DNA of 64,000 nt, from the NCBI RefSeq assembly GCF_900218065.1, contig NZ_OBMU01000001.1:1677335-1741334 (forward strand). Reading direction: 5' to 3'. Below the pieces are notes generated by a model, which ran no database searches, was not told where the DNA came from, and saw only the letters and a list, made by a program, of their open reading frames with translations. Below are positions 53,334-62,340 of the stretch, in pieces. The stretch comes from Novosphingobium sp. Chol11 (GTDB taxonomy: Bacteria > Pseudomonadota > Alphaproteobacteria > Sphingomonadales > Sphingomonadaceae). Position 1 is the stretch's first letter, and the number at the start of each line of letters is the position of its first letter. The translations under genes were made by a program, and so were the position numbers.

Positions 53334-54766
53334 CGCCAAAAGCCCTTCATGTCCGCCAGCGCCTCATAAGCGTCCTCAGCCGCAGCCAACAGTTTCTTCT
53401 TGCTGCGCGCACTGCCTGACAGTTCAGCATCGATCGGCAGCCCATGCCGCGCCAATATCGTGCCTGTGCTGGCAAGGTCATTGAGCGCGCCCAACTCATC
53501 CTGCAAATTTTCCAGCGCTTCGACATAGCGGCCATAACGCCGCTGCTGCTTCTTGCCAGCGAAAAGGCTTGCGAAGAATTCCGCCGCGTAGCGCAGCTTC
53601 TTCGCCTTCTTGCGCACTTCATGACGATGTTCATCGTCCAGCTTGGCGAGGCGGGCCGCATGTTTGACCATCCAATGATGAAAATGCTGCAAGCGGCCGG
53701 CGGCAAATGCTTCCGCGCCCTCATCGTGATTACTGTCACCCTCGCGAAGTGTCAGCCACTCCACGATATCCAACATCAGCGTACGCGCGCGAGGGGAATG
53801 GAGCGCTTCGATCACTCGTCCATGAACGACTGCCCGGGCCTCGCTGATCTGCTCATGCAGACCGCCGAGATCGATCCGCTCGATCAGCACATCCAGGTCG
53901 CGCGCTTCGCCCAGCAACCTGGCCAGCCATCGCAAATCTTCCCGGAATCGCGTGACATCCTGGTCCGCCAACTTCGCCTTGAACAGAGTAAGGGCAGAAC
54001 GGAGCCGCCGAACGGCCACGCGCGCCTGGTGCAAGGCCGTGGGGTCATACTGATCCAGCAGCAAATCTTCGTTCAGCCGATATTGCCGCACACAAGCCCG
54101 GACGATCGTTGCGAACGCCTCTTGCGCACTGGCGCCAGCGTTCAGCGTCACCGGTTCAGCCTTGAAGCAGGAAGGCGCCGACGCAAGCAGCCGATACCCC
54201 CTCTCGGATTTCGCCACGACCCCCAGCCGCACCGGCACGGTTGCCTCAATATGGCGCGCCAGGGAGAATAAGGCGGCGGGCTCCCCGGTCTTTATCTCCA
54301 GCTCGGCCTCACAGATCGGCGCCTGCCGCTCGCCTGCGCGCACCCATCCACGGTCGAGCACAAGCTCGATCTCGGCCGCGCCTTCCTTCACAATCCATGT
54401 TCGCCGCTCGACCTCGACTTCGAAGGCAGGCTCGACCATTTCCGCCGCATCGCCTAGGATAGCGGCAAGCGGCGTACGGCTATCGATCACCGGCTCATCA
54501 GAGGCGACAGGCATTTCCCATTCGGCGCGCGCAAAAATGCCGCCGCCCTGGCCGCCGTCATCGGCCTTGACCGTCTGGACGCGCTTCTTTCCCGACTTGC
54601 GGACCCGCAACGTATATCCCGACTTTTGAAGCTGCCGATCGCGAGTGTCGAAATAGATGGCGCGAAGTTCAGCCCGCTGGACGTCCTCCGGCAGCAGGGG
54701 CAGTTGCTGAAACGCATCCGCCGCTTCGCGCGAAAGTTCCAGTTTCAGTTCGACTTCCTGATCCAC
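53330..54766 (-). CDS. CYTH and CHAD domain protein
   Basis: A 478-residue protein. The N-terminal CYTH domain (about 1-200) has the EVELKLEL signature and acts on triphosphates in the tunnel fold. The C-terminal CHAD domain (about 225-470) is helical, with conserved histidines (LHQARVAVRRLRSALTLF; HRHEVRKKAKKLRYAAEFFA) that bind polyphosphate. The pair suggests a role in inorganic polyphosphate or triphosphate metabolism. The GTG start at 54766 has GGAG upstream. Confidence 0.9.
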   Translation of the reverse strand: MDQEVELKLELSREAADAFQQLPLLPEDVQRAELRAIYFDTRDRQLQKSGYTLRVRKSGKKRVQTVKADDGGQGGGIFARAEWEMPVASDEPVIDSRTPLAAILGDAAEMVEPAFEVEVERRTWIVKEGAAEIELVLDRGWVRAGERQAPICEAELEIKTGEPAALFSLARHIEATVPVRLGVVAKSERGYRLLASAPSCFKAEPVTLNAGASAQEAFATIVRACVRQYRLNEDLLLDQYDPTALHQARVAVRRLRSALTLFKAKLADQDVTRFREDLRWLARLLGEARDLDVLIERIDLGGLHEQISEARAVVHGRVIEALHSPRARTLMLDIVEWLTLREGDSNHDEGAEAFAAGRLQHFHHWMVKHAARLAKLDDEHRHEVRKKAKKLRYAAEFFASLFAGKKQQRRYGRYVEALENLQDELGALNDLASTGTILARHGLPIDAELSGSARSKKKLLAAAEDAYEALADMKGFWR

Positions 54767-54829
54767 CGCAGCCTCCGATTGCCTTGATCGGCTATCACAG
54801 ATCGGGAGAACGCACGAACCCTGTAAACG

Positions 54830-54870
54830 GCAAAGCGGCCGACCCACGCCATGCGAATCGGCCGCTTTGC
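54830..54870 (-). terminator. Hairpin downstream of the TonB-dependent receptor
   Basis: A perfect 13-bp stem GCAAAGCGGCCGA / TCGGCCGCTTTGC with a 15-base loop lies 20 bases beyond the receptor stop codon (transcription is leftward). The downstream sequence has only a short T stretch (GTTTA), so termination strength is uncertain. Confidence 0.6.
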
Positions 54871-54889
54871 TTAGACATTGCCGATGAGA

Positions 54890-57592
54890 TCAGAAGGCTA
54901 CGGTGAGCGAAGCCGCGATGGTGGTCCCAATCTTGTAGCGGTTGTAGAACACCTTGTTGCCGCCAAGCTGTTGGAACTCCTGGAACTTGCGGCCGGTGAT
55001 GTTACGGGCTTCAAACTTGAACTCGCTCTTCACCCCACCCGGCAGGGTCACGCCCTGACGCGCGACGAAGTCCAGCGTCAGGCCCGGCTTTTCCTTGATG
55101 TCAGGCTGAAGATTGGGCCCACGGCTTGTGACGCGGGGGCTGGCATAGGTGAGCAACAGCGTCTGCTGCGACAGCCTGTCCGTATCCTCTAGCCCGATCT
55201 GGAAGTTCACCAGATGGTCCGACTGACCGGTCAGCGGAGCGCCATCTTGGAAATAGTCCGACGCGGCAGGCAAAGGGCCCGTCGTGTAGCTATAAGGGAT
55301 GGTCGTATCCCCCTCACTCACCTTCAGTTTCGACTGGGTATAGGTGTAATTGCCGATCAGGACGATCCGACGCGTCTGAAAAAACGGCGAGTTCGACCAG
55401 CCATCGAGCGGCAGATATTTCTGCGCCTCGAACTCCGCGCCATACAGCTGCGCTTCGGGTGCGTTGGCGAAGCTGGTCGTCACCGCATAGGTGTCGGTGA
55501 TCGTCGTGAAGGTTTCGATGGGGTTCTTGATCTTCTTGTAGAAGGCAGCGGCTGTCAGCCGTTTTTCACGCCCAATATACCATTCTGCACGGATATCGCC
55601 GTTCCACAACTCGCTGTCCTGCAGGAAAGGATTGCCGCGGAAGAAGCGGTTGGACTCGGTGTCCAGATAGGGTTGGGCGATCAATTCGCGGAACTGCGGC
55701 CGAGCGATGGTCTTCGATCCACTCACCCGGAATTGCAGGTCCTTCGCCGCTTCAAGGGTGACGGTAACAGCGGGCAACCAATAGTCTTTTCGGATCTGGT
55801 TGAACGGCGTCACGCCGGTGCTGTAAACATCGACGCCGGTCACGGACTGCCGCCCCTTTTCATAGCGGACACCAGCGTCGAACGACAGACCCGGCAGCAC
55901 CGATGCCTTCACCTGGGCATAACCCGCATGGGTACGTAGGGCAGCGTCATAGACGGGATAATTGCCCGAAAATTCCAGCAGGCTGATGTCGAACAGCTGG
56001 ATCGACGCGTCCGACAGCAGATAGTCGGGGCGCAACTGCTGAACCGGCACCGGCAGGTTGGTGGCGTCGAAATGCAGTTCGTAGCGGGAGGATCGGCGCT
56101 TCGTGTCGCTGAACGCATAACCTACCGTCGCCGACACATCGCGCGAGAATTTGTAGCTGAGATCCCAACCAGCCGACCACAGATTTTCATTCAAGTCGCT
56201 GAAGGTGATCGACGCGTCGCCGCGCTGGCGATTGAGAGCATTGACGAAGCGGTCGCCAACAGGATCGACTGCCAGATCGCGGTTGGTGCGGACATATTCG
56301 AACTCGCGCTCATAGGGCGCTTCCCGTTGCGAGTTGGCATAGCCGCCGCGCACATCCAGGCTCAGCGCGTCGCTCAGCTTGAATTCGCCGACCAGCTGCG
56401 TGTCGATCAGCTGCCGCTCATACCAGCCGGTCTGCTGGTTGAGATAATCCGCACCCTGAATCTGGCCGTCATTCTGGCCGATCGCCAGAGCGCTGCGTTT
56501 CAGCGTGTCGCGGATATAGACGTTGGTCCAGCGGAGCTTCTGATTGCCGAGTTCAAGGCCAAAGCCCAGCAGGCCGTTGACCGTTACATCATTTTCAGTG
56601 CTGATCTGGTTGTAATTGCGGCCCGCGCCTGCGGCGACATCCAGCGACGCCTGCTGCAGGTTTTCACGCGTCCGCCACTTGTTGCTATAGGATGCGGTGG
56701 CAAGAACGCCAAAGCGGCCATCACTGCCGACATCGAAAGCGGTGCCGCCGTTGATCGAGGCGGAAAAGTTGAACGGCAAGCTGTTCGTGCGCTGCACGAC
56801 AGAGGTGTTGCTGTTCTGGAACTGGGTCGCAATTGCCCGCAGGTCCGCGCGTGGAATGTTGGAAAATGGCGTGCCGCTGTTGATGGCGTTGGCAAGGAGC
56901 CCCGGCACGTCGCGGGTGCCGTCATCAAAGCCGGTCCAGTCGGACTTGCTGCCATAATGGGTGTAGCCAAGCTGACCCGATGTTTCCGTGTTCGCCGAGC
57001 TGCCGACGCCGATTTCCAGGAAGCTTTCGACCGGAATGGCCTTGGTCGTCAGGTTGATGACGCCGCCACCGAACTCGCCGGGGAAGTTCGCGGAAAAGCT
57101 CTTCTGAACCAATGTCGAAGCGATCACACTCGTCGGGAAGATGTCGAGCGGGACGACGCGCTTGAGCGGTTCGGGGCTGGGCAGCGGAGAACCGTTCAGC
57201 AGCGCCAGCGAATAGCGGTCACCAAGGCCGCGCACATAGACATAGCCGCCCGACACGACCGACAGGCCGGTGACGCGCTGCAAGGAACCCGCAATGTCGC
57301 CTTCGCCGGTGCGCTTGATGTCTGCGGCCGACAGGACGTTCACGACCTGCGGCGCTGCCCGCGACACATTGGTTGTCCGGCGGCCGGTCACGACGATATC
57401 GGAACCGGGGATCGAAATATCGACATTGCCGGTCTGCGCGTCGGCTTCTTCCGAAGCGCTCGGAACGCCGGACGTCGGAGCGGGATCGCCTGCCGAGGGC
57501 GTCGAAACGGTTGAGGTCTGCGCCATCACCGACGGAGCGGACAGCGCGGATGTAATGAGCAGCAGGCGAGCCAGGCTGAGCGGCTTCGACAT
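54890..57592 (-). CDS. TonB-dependent outer-membrane receptor
   Basis: A 900-residue receptor with a signal peptide and a 50-residue N-terminal extension. Its plug domain shows AAPQVVNVLSAADIKRTGEG and VYVRGLGDRYSLALLNGSPL, followed by a 22-strand barrel that ends in a hydrophobic aromatic residue (SLTVAF). It forms a pair with the lipoprotein gene upstream, with a 91-base gap. The substrate is unknown; the upstream Pho box suggests a phosphate-containing ligand. Confidence 0.93.
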   Translation of the reverse strand: MSKPLSLARLLLITSALSAPSVMAQTSTVSTPSAGDPAPTSGVPSASEEADAQTGNVDISIPGSDIVVTGRRTTNVSRAAPQVVNVLSAADIKRTGEGDIAGSLQRVTGLSVVSGGYVYVRGLGDRYSLALLNGSPLPSPEPLKRVVPLDIFPTSVIASTLVQKSFSANFPGEFGGGVINLTTKAIPVESFLEIGVGSSANTETSGQLGYTHYGSKSDWTGFDDGTRDVPGLLANAINSGTPFSNIPRADLRAIATQFQNSNTSVVQRTNSLPFNFSASINGGTAFDVGSDGRFGVLATASYSNKWRTRENLQQASLDVAAGAGRNYNQISTENDVTVNGLLGFGLELGNQKLRWTNVYIRDTLKRSALAIGQNDGQIQGADYLNQQTGWYERQLIDTQLVGEFKLSDALSLDVRGGYANSQREAPYEREFEYVRTNRDLAVDPVGDRFVNALNRQRGDASITFSDLNENLWSAGWDLSYKFSRDVSATVGYAFSDTKRRSSRYELHFDATNLPVPVQQLRPDYLLSDASIQLFDISLLEFSGNYPVYDAALRTHAGYAQVKASVLPGLSFDAGVRYEKGRQSVTGVDVYSTGVTPFNQIRKDYWLPAVTVTLEAAKDLQFRVSGSKTIARPQFRELIAQPYLDTESNRFFRGNPFLQDSELWNGDIRAEWYIGREKRLTAAAFYKKIKNPIETFTTITDTYAVTTSFANAPEAQLYGAEFEAQKYLPLDGWSNSPFFQTRRIVLIGNYTYTQSKLKVSEGDTTIPYSYTTGPLPAASDYFQDGAPLTGQSDHLVNFQIGLEDTDRLSQQTLLLTYASPRVTSRGPNLQPDIKEKPGLTLDFVARQGVTLPGGVKSEFKFEARNITGRKFQEFQQLGGNKVFYNRYKIGTTIAASLTVAF

Positions 57593-57683
57593 GGCTTAGG
57601 TCCCCCTTGGGATGAAATTCTTTGCAAAGAGGGCGGGGAAGCGCCGTTGCACGCTCCCCCGCCCCTGTTGAGGTCAGGTCAGA

Positions 57684-59270
57684 TCAGGTCGTCGGAATGG
57701 CCGTGCAATTGCCGCTGGCGCTGCCGAAGCTCGCCGTCACGGAGTTGCAGGTCCAACCGGCATACCAGGTGTCATTGCTGTCCTTGACCGCGCCGACATA
57801 GTTGGTCGTGGTGAAGGCGGCATCGATCGTCTTGGGGTCGGTCGCCGGACGCGCCGTTTCGGTAGCACCGTTGATGAACAGGCTGGTCAGCGACGGGGTG
57901 TAGCTGATCGTGCTGTTTGGGCCGGCTTCGAAGATCGACTGGACCACTGCTGCGGTCACGCCGTTGTTACCCTTGTAGGGCGTTGCCGGCAGGCACTGCA
58001 TCGAAACGGAGATGTAACGCGGCTTGCCTGCATCCTGCAGGGCCGTGTCAGCATCGCGAACCGTCGTGGCGCTGTCGATGCGCAGGCAGGTCTGGGTGGG
58101 GCTGACGATCAAGCCGTTGACCAGCGTCAGGTCAGCGCCGCCGCGCAGCAGCATGGCGGAACCGTTCGAGCCAGTGGTCGATCGATTAATGGCCGTGAAG
58201 TTTGCGACCTTCAGATACTGGCGCGGCAGCACGTCTTCGCCGTTGTTCGACGCCGAGCCTCCGTTGGAGTCGGTCTCAAGGAAGCTGTCGCCGATGTTAT
58301 TGCCTTCGCGCTGGACGCTCAGCAGATACTGAACCGTGCCGCGGAAACCGACGTCAGTGTCCAGATTGTCGTCTTCGTTGCCGGTTAGCACCAGGTAGCG
58401 AGGATGGACGCTGCCGCCAAAGATTTCGATGCCATCGTCGGAGCTGTTGTGGACCTGGATGTGGTCAAGCTGTGTACCGGTGCCAACGCCCGAAGGGGTC
58501 AGGCCCTGAAGCTCGCTGGAACCCGAAAGGACGAACCCGGAATAGCGGATTTGGACATAGCTCATGCGGCCCGAGCTGTCGGCGTCGTTCGCGCCACCAT
58601 ACAGGGCGTTGCTCGCGCCTTCCGTGTCGCGTTCACAGGCCGTGGTGCCCGCAGCAGCAGCGGGAGCCAGACAGTCCGTGATCTTCGCGCGGCCAAGCAG
58701 CACGACGCCGCCCCACTGACCCGACGATTGATCAGTGGCGGTGCCCAGAACGTTTTCACGGCTGGTGAAGATGATCGGCTGCGATGCGGTGCCAACGGCA
58801 TTGATCTTGTTGCCGCGATTGACCGCCAGGAAGGTGTTGCCAGTGCCGGCAAAGATGACCACGCCCGGATCGATGCTGAGCGTCACGGCGGTGTTGGTGC
58901 TCGCCGCGCCCTGATCGGTGCCGACATCGACGCGACCCGGCATAGAATAGACGACGCCCGCAACCTTCGCGATCGCGGTTGAGCTGTTGAAGCGCGCCGG
59001 GAAGCCGCAATTGCGCCAGGTGCTCGTACCGTTGGAAATCGTGCCCAGATCAGTCAGCTGGTCAGATCCTGCAATGCTCGGACAGTTCGCGGCCGGAGTT
59101 ACGACGCCCGGCGTGGGCGTAGGCGTACCCGGCGTGGGAGTCGGTGTCGGCGCAGGCAGGACGATGGTTCCTTCGCCCGGCGATGCGATGTCGTCGGCGC
59201 CGCAAGCGCTCAGCGCGGCGCAGGCGCAGCCCGCCATCAGAATGCTAGTGATGCGATTAGTCTTGACCAT
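57684..59270 (-). CDS. Large surface or periplasmic lipoprotein, parallel beta-helix-like
   Basis: A 528-residue protein starting MVKTNRITSILMAGCACAAL, with a lipobox at LSAC and a Pro/Thr-rich linker (PTPTPTPGTPTPTPG). The long body has repeating beta-rich segments (VVIFAGTGNTFLAVNRGNKI; IQVHNSSDDGIEIFGGSVHP) that suggest a right-handed beta-helix. It has cysteine pairs. It is followed by the receptor gene, so the two may form one uptake unit, with the lipoprotein capturing or processing a substrate. The start at 59270 gives the signal peptide; an upstream frame does not. Confidence 0.8.
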   Translation of the reverse strand: MVKTNRITSILMAGCACAALSACGADDIASPGEGTIVLPAPTPTPTPGTPTPTPGVVTPAANCPSIAGSDQLTDLGTISNGTSTWRNCGFPARFNSSTAIAKVAGVVYSMPGRVDVGTDQGAASTNTAVTLSIDPGVVIFAGTGNTFLAVNRGNKINAVGTASQPIIFTSRENVLGTATDQSSGQWGGVVLLGRAKITDCLAPAAAAGTTACERDTEGASNALYGGANDADSSGRMSYVQIRYSGFVLSGSSELQGLTPSGVGTGTQLDHIQVHNSSDDGIEIFGGSVHPRYLVLTGNEDDNLDTDVGFRGTVQYLLSVQREGNNIGDSFLETDSNGGSASNNGEDVLPRQYLKVANFTAINRSTTGSNGSAMLLRGGADLTLVNGLIVSPTQTCLRIDSATTVRDADTALQDAGKPRYISVSMQCLPATPYKGNNGVTAAVVQSIFEAGPNSTISYTPSLTSLFINGATETARPATDPKTIDAAFTTTNYVGAVKDSNDTWYAGWTCNSVTASFGSASGNCTAIPTT

Positions 59271-59380
59271 GTCGTCTCCGCTCCGGCGTTGCCGGTTTGT
59301 GATTGGATGCGGAGCGAAGGGGATTTTCGAATCGGACAACGCCCCCTGCCGCCCTCAATCGCGGCAGCTAAGGGCGGCAC

Positions 59381-59430
59381 ATGACAGGCGCATTTTGCTT
59401 CAGTGACGGAAGCGTGACTTTAAAATGACG
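59381..59430 (-). promoter_or_regulatory. Pho box: GTCA repeats at 11-bp periodicity
   Basis: On the minus strand, GTCA elements lie at 59429, 59418, 59407 and 59385 (first base read 5'-3'). The spacings are 11, 11 and 22 bp. The first three are CGTCAT, AGTCAC and CGTCAC, and the last is CTGTCAT. PhoB binds direct repeats of CTGTCAT-type sites 11 bp apart. The array ends about 110 bp upstream of the lipoprotein start. Confidence 0.7.
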
Positions 59431-59477
59431 TTTTGAAGACTATTGTTGCAATTTAACGACGAGGCCCGCGTAAAAGA

Positions 59478-59505
59478 AAAGCGTCACCCTTGCGGACGAC
59501 GCTTT
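59478..59505 (-). terminator. Intrinsic terminator of the TPR gene
   Basis: Stem AAAGCGTC/GACGCTTT, with CTTTT on the minus strand after the stem (GACGCTTTTCTTTTA). It lies about 24 bases after the TPR gene stop codon and before the Pho box, so the TPR gene is probably a separate transcript. Confidence 0.75.
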
Positions 59506-59528
59506 CTCCGTCAGCAGAGACCGGAGCC

Positions 59529-59912
59529 TCAGCGCATCGCGTAGCTCGCTTCCAGGCGATCGAGCGCGCGGCGCGCAACGTCGCGCGACGATGCCGCTTC
59601 ACCGTTGGCGAGCAGCAGAGTGGACTCGGGGGCAAAGCGCGCCGAACGATATGCCTCGCGCGCATCCTTCATTCTACCGAGCCCTGCATAGGCGTTGCCC
59701 AGGTTGATGAGGCGAGCAGGATCATTTGCGCCTTCCGGCCACATAGGCGCCAATCGGCGGGCCGCTTTTTCATAATCTCTAGCTATCAGCGCGGGAGCGG
59801 CCAATCGGCCGTCCGGCACGCCGACGACCACGACTTCATCAGACGCTGCCGCAGCAGCGTTGGACATGCTTGCCGCCAGCGCCAGCCCAACTATCGCCGC
59901 CATTCTCACCAT
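59529..59912 (-). CDS. Small exported TPR-like protein
   Basis: A 127-residue protein with a signal peptide (MVRMAAIVGLALAASMSNAA) and a TPR-like region (LINLGNAYAGLGRMKDAREA). It lies upstream of the lipoprotein gene, but is separated by a terminator and the Pho box. A CTGTCAT sequence on the minus strand at 59964-59970, 52 bases upstream of its start, may be a PhoB half-site. Its role may be linked to the lipoprotein and receptor, though the family is not recognised. Confidence 0.72.
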   Translation of the reverse strand: MVRMAAIVGLALAASMSNAAAAASDEVVVVGVPDGRLAAPALIARDYEKAARRLAPMWPEGANDPARLINLGNAYAGLGRMKDAREAYRSARFAPESTLLLANGEAASSRDVARRALDRLEASYAMR

Positions 59913-60174
59913 CCGATTTCTCCCGAAAAAACCTTCTACAATAGCCGGGATTATTTCATCTTGATGACAGGACTACAACTGAATGAAAGAACATGATAAA
60001 GGAATTTTATTCGTTCTATTTCAGCACGTTATAAGATTTTCGCACAACTGTCATAAAAGTGTAATCGCAATGTCTCCGTTGCGCCGCCCCGATTCGGACG
60101 CATGCGGAGAACAGTCTTTGGCGCGACAATGCGGTCCGCTCATTGGCGAGATGATGAAGGTCAGACAATCAGGG

Positions 60175-60521
60175 AAAGTCCGGAGGATTCTGTTGCCCGG
60201 CTCCTCCGGAAGCCGCTGAATTCCCTTCTGTTGCCCGGTGGGTTCAACCGCGTTCTTTTTGAGTAATATCTGGCCGTGAGGCCATCAATTACGCAGCAAG
60301 AGCAAGAGCCTCGTTATCGTTGGCACTTACGTGTTTTGAACATTTTTACGGCTTACTCAGGCCGGGTGAAAACATCGCTTTTCAACACACGTCGATCCTA
60401 GTTCGGCCCCGTCAGACATCCCGGAATGCGGGACATGTGGTGGAGCCGCCGGGTACTGCCCCCGGGTCCGCTGCGCCTATTGCACGACACAATTTATCAC
60501 CATAGCCGGGCGAACCCGGCA
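60175..60521 (-). ncRNA. ssrA: Transfer-messenger RNA, circularly permuted two-piece form
   Basis: tmRNA rescues stalled ribosomes. Read leftward: the acceptor piece (60521-60438, starting with stem GCCGGG-TTCG-CCCGGC and ending CGGCTCCACCA), a 27-nt intervening segment (60437-60411), then the coding piece from GGGGCCG (60410). The two ends pair (GGGGCCG with CGGCTCC, one G-U). The tag ORF at 60324-60289 encodes ANDNEALALAA followed by TAA. A pseudoknot-like repeat near 60181-60225 ends the RNA; the left boundary is approximate. The permuted form is typical of Alphaproteobacteria. Confidence 0.93.
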
Positions 60522-60527
60522 CCGACG

Positions 60528-60556
60528 CATATGGGATAATGCGCCGGCTTTTTCAA
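60528..60556 (-). promoter_or_regulatory. Predicted ssrA promoter
   Basis: On the minus strand TTGAAA (60556-60551), 17 bases, then CATATG (60533-60528). The predicted start about 60521 coincides with the first tmRNA stem. The -10 element is a weak match. Confidence 0.45.
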
Positions 60557-60564
60557 CTGCCGGA

Positions 60565-61077
60565 TCAGGCGGCAACCAAGTGCACGGCCTTGGGCTTGGC
60601 TACAGGCAAACCGCTCGCCTTCGCCTGCGCCATCAATTCCTGCTTGCGGGCCATCATCTGGTCACGCAACGCTACCAGATCTACACCCGTCTTGCGGCAC
60701 TGCGCGAACATGCCGTCGGACTGCCGCTCCTCTTCCTTCACATGATGTTTGATCTCTTCGGACAGCACCGTGACCTTGGCGTCGTAGAAATCGTCTTCGG
60801 GCGATCCGGCCTCGATGTCGTTGACCAGCACCTTGGCCCCGTCATGCTCGACATAGGCTTCATCCAGCGTGTCGTCCTCGATCTTCCCGCGGAAAGCAGG
60901 GTAGAAAATCTCCTCCTCGATCATCGTGTGGATCTTCAGTTCCGTGCAGATCTGACGCGCGATTTCCTGCTTACGGTTCGCAGCCTTCGCCTTTTCAAAC
61001 TGCTCGAACAATTCCTCGACCTTGCGGTGATCGGCTTTCAACAGGGCGATCGCGTCGGTAAACTCAGCTTTGGCCAT
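60565..61077 (-). CDS. Hemerythrin HHE-domain protein
   Basis: A 170-residue protein starting MAKAEFTDAIALLKADHRKV. It has the iron-ligand pattern of HHE domains: His in DHRKVEELF, His in LKIHTMIEEEIFYP, His in VEHDGAKV, and His in EIKHHVKEEER. These bind a di-iron center for oxygen or stress sensing. The ATG at 61077 has AGGAGG upstream; the GTG at 61092 is less likely. The C-terminus is a lysine- and alanine-rich tail. Confidence 0.9.
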   Translation of the reverse strand: MAKAEFTDAIALLKADHRKVEELFEQFEKAKAANRKQEIARQICTELKIHTMIEEEIFYPAFRGKIEDDTLDEAYVEHDGAKVLVNDIEAGSPEDDFYDAKVTVLSEEIKHHVKEEERQSDGMFAQCRKTGVDLVALRDQMMARKQELMAQAKASGLPVAKPKAVHLVAA

Positions 61078-61143
61078 CTCTGTCCTCCTCACGAACGATA
61101 TTGCGAGAAAGCGGCTGAGGTGCGGCCCGGTTCCCGTTGCAAG

Positions 61144-61545
61144 TCATTCTCGCCCCACATCATGGCCGTGCGGCTTCGCATGCCCGCCGGCACGCAGATA
61201 ACGATCATCGATTTCGCGGATCAGCTGCTCGGCATCCTTGCCACCAGCAATCTTCAGCAACTCGTCCACCTTGGCTTCCAGCCGATCGTCATTTTCTTTC
61301 GAGGCAGGCGATCCCACATAAAGAAAATAGGCAAGGCCAACGACCTGCCAGATCAACTGCAGAAATTCTGATTGCCAATTCTCGAACGTATCCCGCCCCA
61401 TCTCGACGGCATAGGACGCCAGTTCAGGCACCTGCCCATGCGATCGAGCCTCATCGACATAGGCCCACCAGCCAAACAGCCAGTGCCCCGCGATCGACAC
61501 CAGGAAAAACAGGGCCGTGATCCAACCATAGGCATAGCGTTTCAT
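61144..61545 (-). CDS. DUF6766 family membrane protein
   Basis: A 133-residue protein starting [20 protein letters not shown], with two membrane helices (residues 7-25 and about 71-90: [20 protein letters not shown]). It has the segment [13 protein letters not shown] between them and a charged coiled C-terminus. It matches DUF6766 proteins, whose role is unknown; the name is from memory. The ATG has GAGGGAAGG upstream. It is on the same strand as the hemerythrin gene, 66 bases away. Confidence 0.78.
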   Translation of the reverse strand: MKRYAYGWITALFFLVSIAGHWLFGWWAYVDEARSHGQVPELASYAVEMGRDTFENWQSEFLQLIWQVVGLAYFLYVGSPASKENDDRLEAKVDELLKIAGGKDAEQLIREIDDRYLRAGGHAKPHGHDVGRE

Positions 61546-61663
61546 ACGACCTTCCCTCATTTTCGTTTCGGAAGGACAACGCAAAAGCCGCACACGGGTT
61601 CAACGCGCTGGGGGACTGATTCCGATTGGCCCCGCGCACTTCAATCTTTATAGCCCTCATCCC

Positions 61664-62254
61664 ATGATCCTCGTCATCGACAATTACGACAGCTTCACTT
61701 GGAACCTGGTCCATTACCTCATGGAGCTGGGCGCCGAGGTTGATGTCGTTCGCAACGACGCCATCTCCGCAGGTCAGGCGCTGTCCAGCGGCGCCAGCGC
61801 CTTCCTGCTTTCGCCCGGCCCTTGCACGCCAAATGAGGCAGGGGTCAGCCTCGACTTGGTAGCTGCTTGCGCTGATGCAGGCTCACCGCTGCTCGGCGTA
61901 TGCCTTGGCCATCAGGCGATCGGACAGCATTTCGGTGGCCAAGTCGTTCGCGGCGGCCTGATGCATGGCAAGACGTCGCCCGTCACCCATGACGGCAGCG
62001 GCCTCTTCACGGGCATTCCATCTCCCTTCACCGCCACCCGCTATCACTCGCTTATCGTGGAAGACATTCCCGATAACCTCGTCGTCAATGCGACTAGCGA
62101 GGATGGCTCCGTCATGGGCTTCCGTCACCAGAGCCTCCCCATCCACTCGGTCCAATTCCACCCGGAAAGCATCGCGACGGAATATGGGCATGACATGCTG
62201 GCCAACTTCATGCGCATCGCTGGCATTCCAGTCCGGGAGCGCGCTGCCGCCTGA
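61664..62254 (+). CDS. trpG: Anthranilate/aminodeoxychorismate synthase glutaminase subunit
   Basis: A 196-residue class-I glutamine amidotransferase that supplies ammonia for anthranilate. The nucleophile cysteine is in [17 protein letters not shown] near residue 80, and catalytic His-Glu in [13 protein letters not shown] near 167. The start [15 protein letters not shown] is standard. The trpE subunit is not immediately upstream, so it could also serve pabA function. trpD starts 86 bases later. Confidence 0.92.
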   Translation: MILVIDNYDSFTWNLVHYLMELGAEVDVVRNDAISAGQALSSGASAFLLSPGPCTPNEAGVSLDLVAACADAGSPLLGVCLGHQAIGQHFGGQVVRGGLMHGKTSPVTHDGSGLFTGIPSPFTATRYHSLIVEDIPDNLVVNATSEDGSVMGFRHQSLPIHSVQFHPESIATEYGHDMLANFMRIAGIPVRERAAA

Positions 62255-62340
62255 ATTTTGCGGCCCACAGCGGCAGGCACGACGACTTTCCCCTACCCCG
62301 CCCTCGACTCCTGCCACCCATCGTGATTAAGGCAGGCGCG

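Noticed and set aside
60043..60065. CTGTCAT (60048) and GTGTAAT (60059) as a second Pho box
   Set aside because: The 11-bp spacing fits, but the second half matches only 5 of 7 bases and no gene starts downstream on that strand.
59983..60219. 78-codon plus-strand frame upstream of the TPR gene
   Set aside because: It reads antisense into the tmRNA 3' end, has a poor start and no homology I recognise.
60320..60505. 61-codon frame on the plus strand
   Set aside because: It is the reverse complement of the tmRNA, whose structure and tag explain this sequence.
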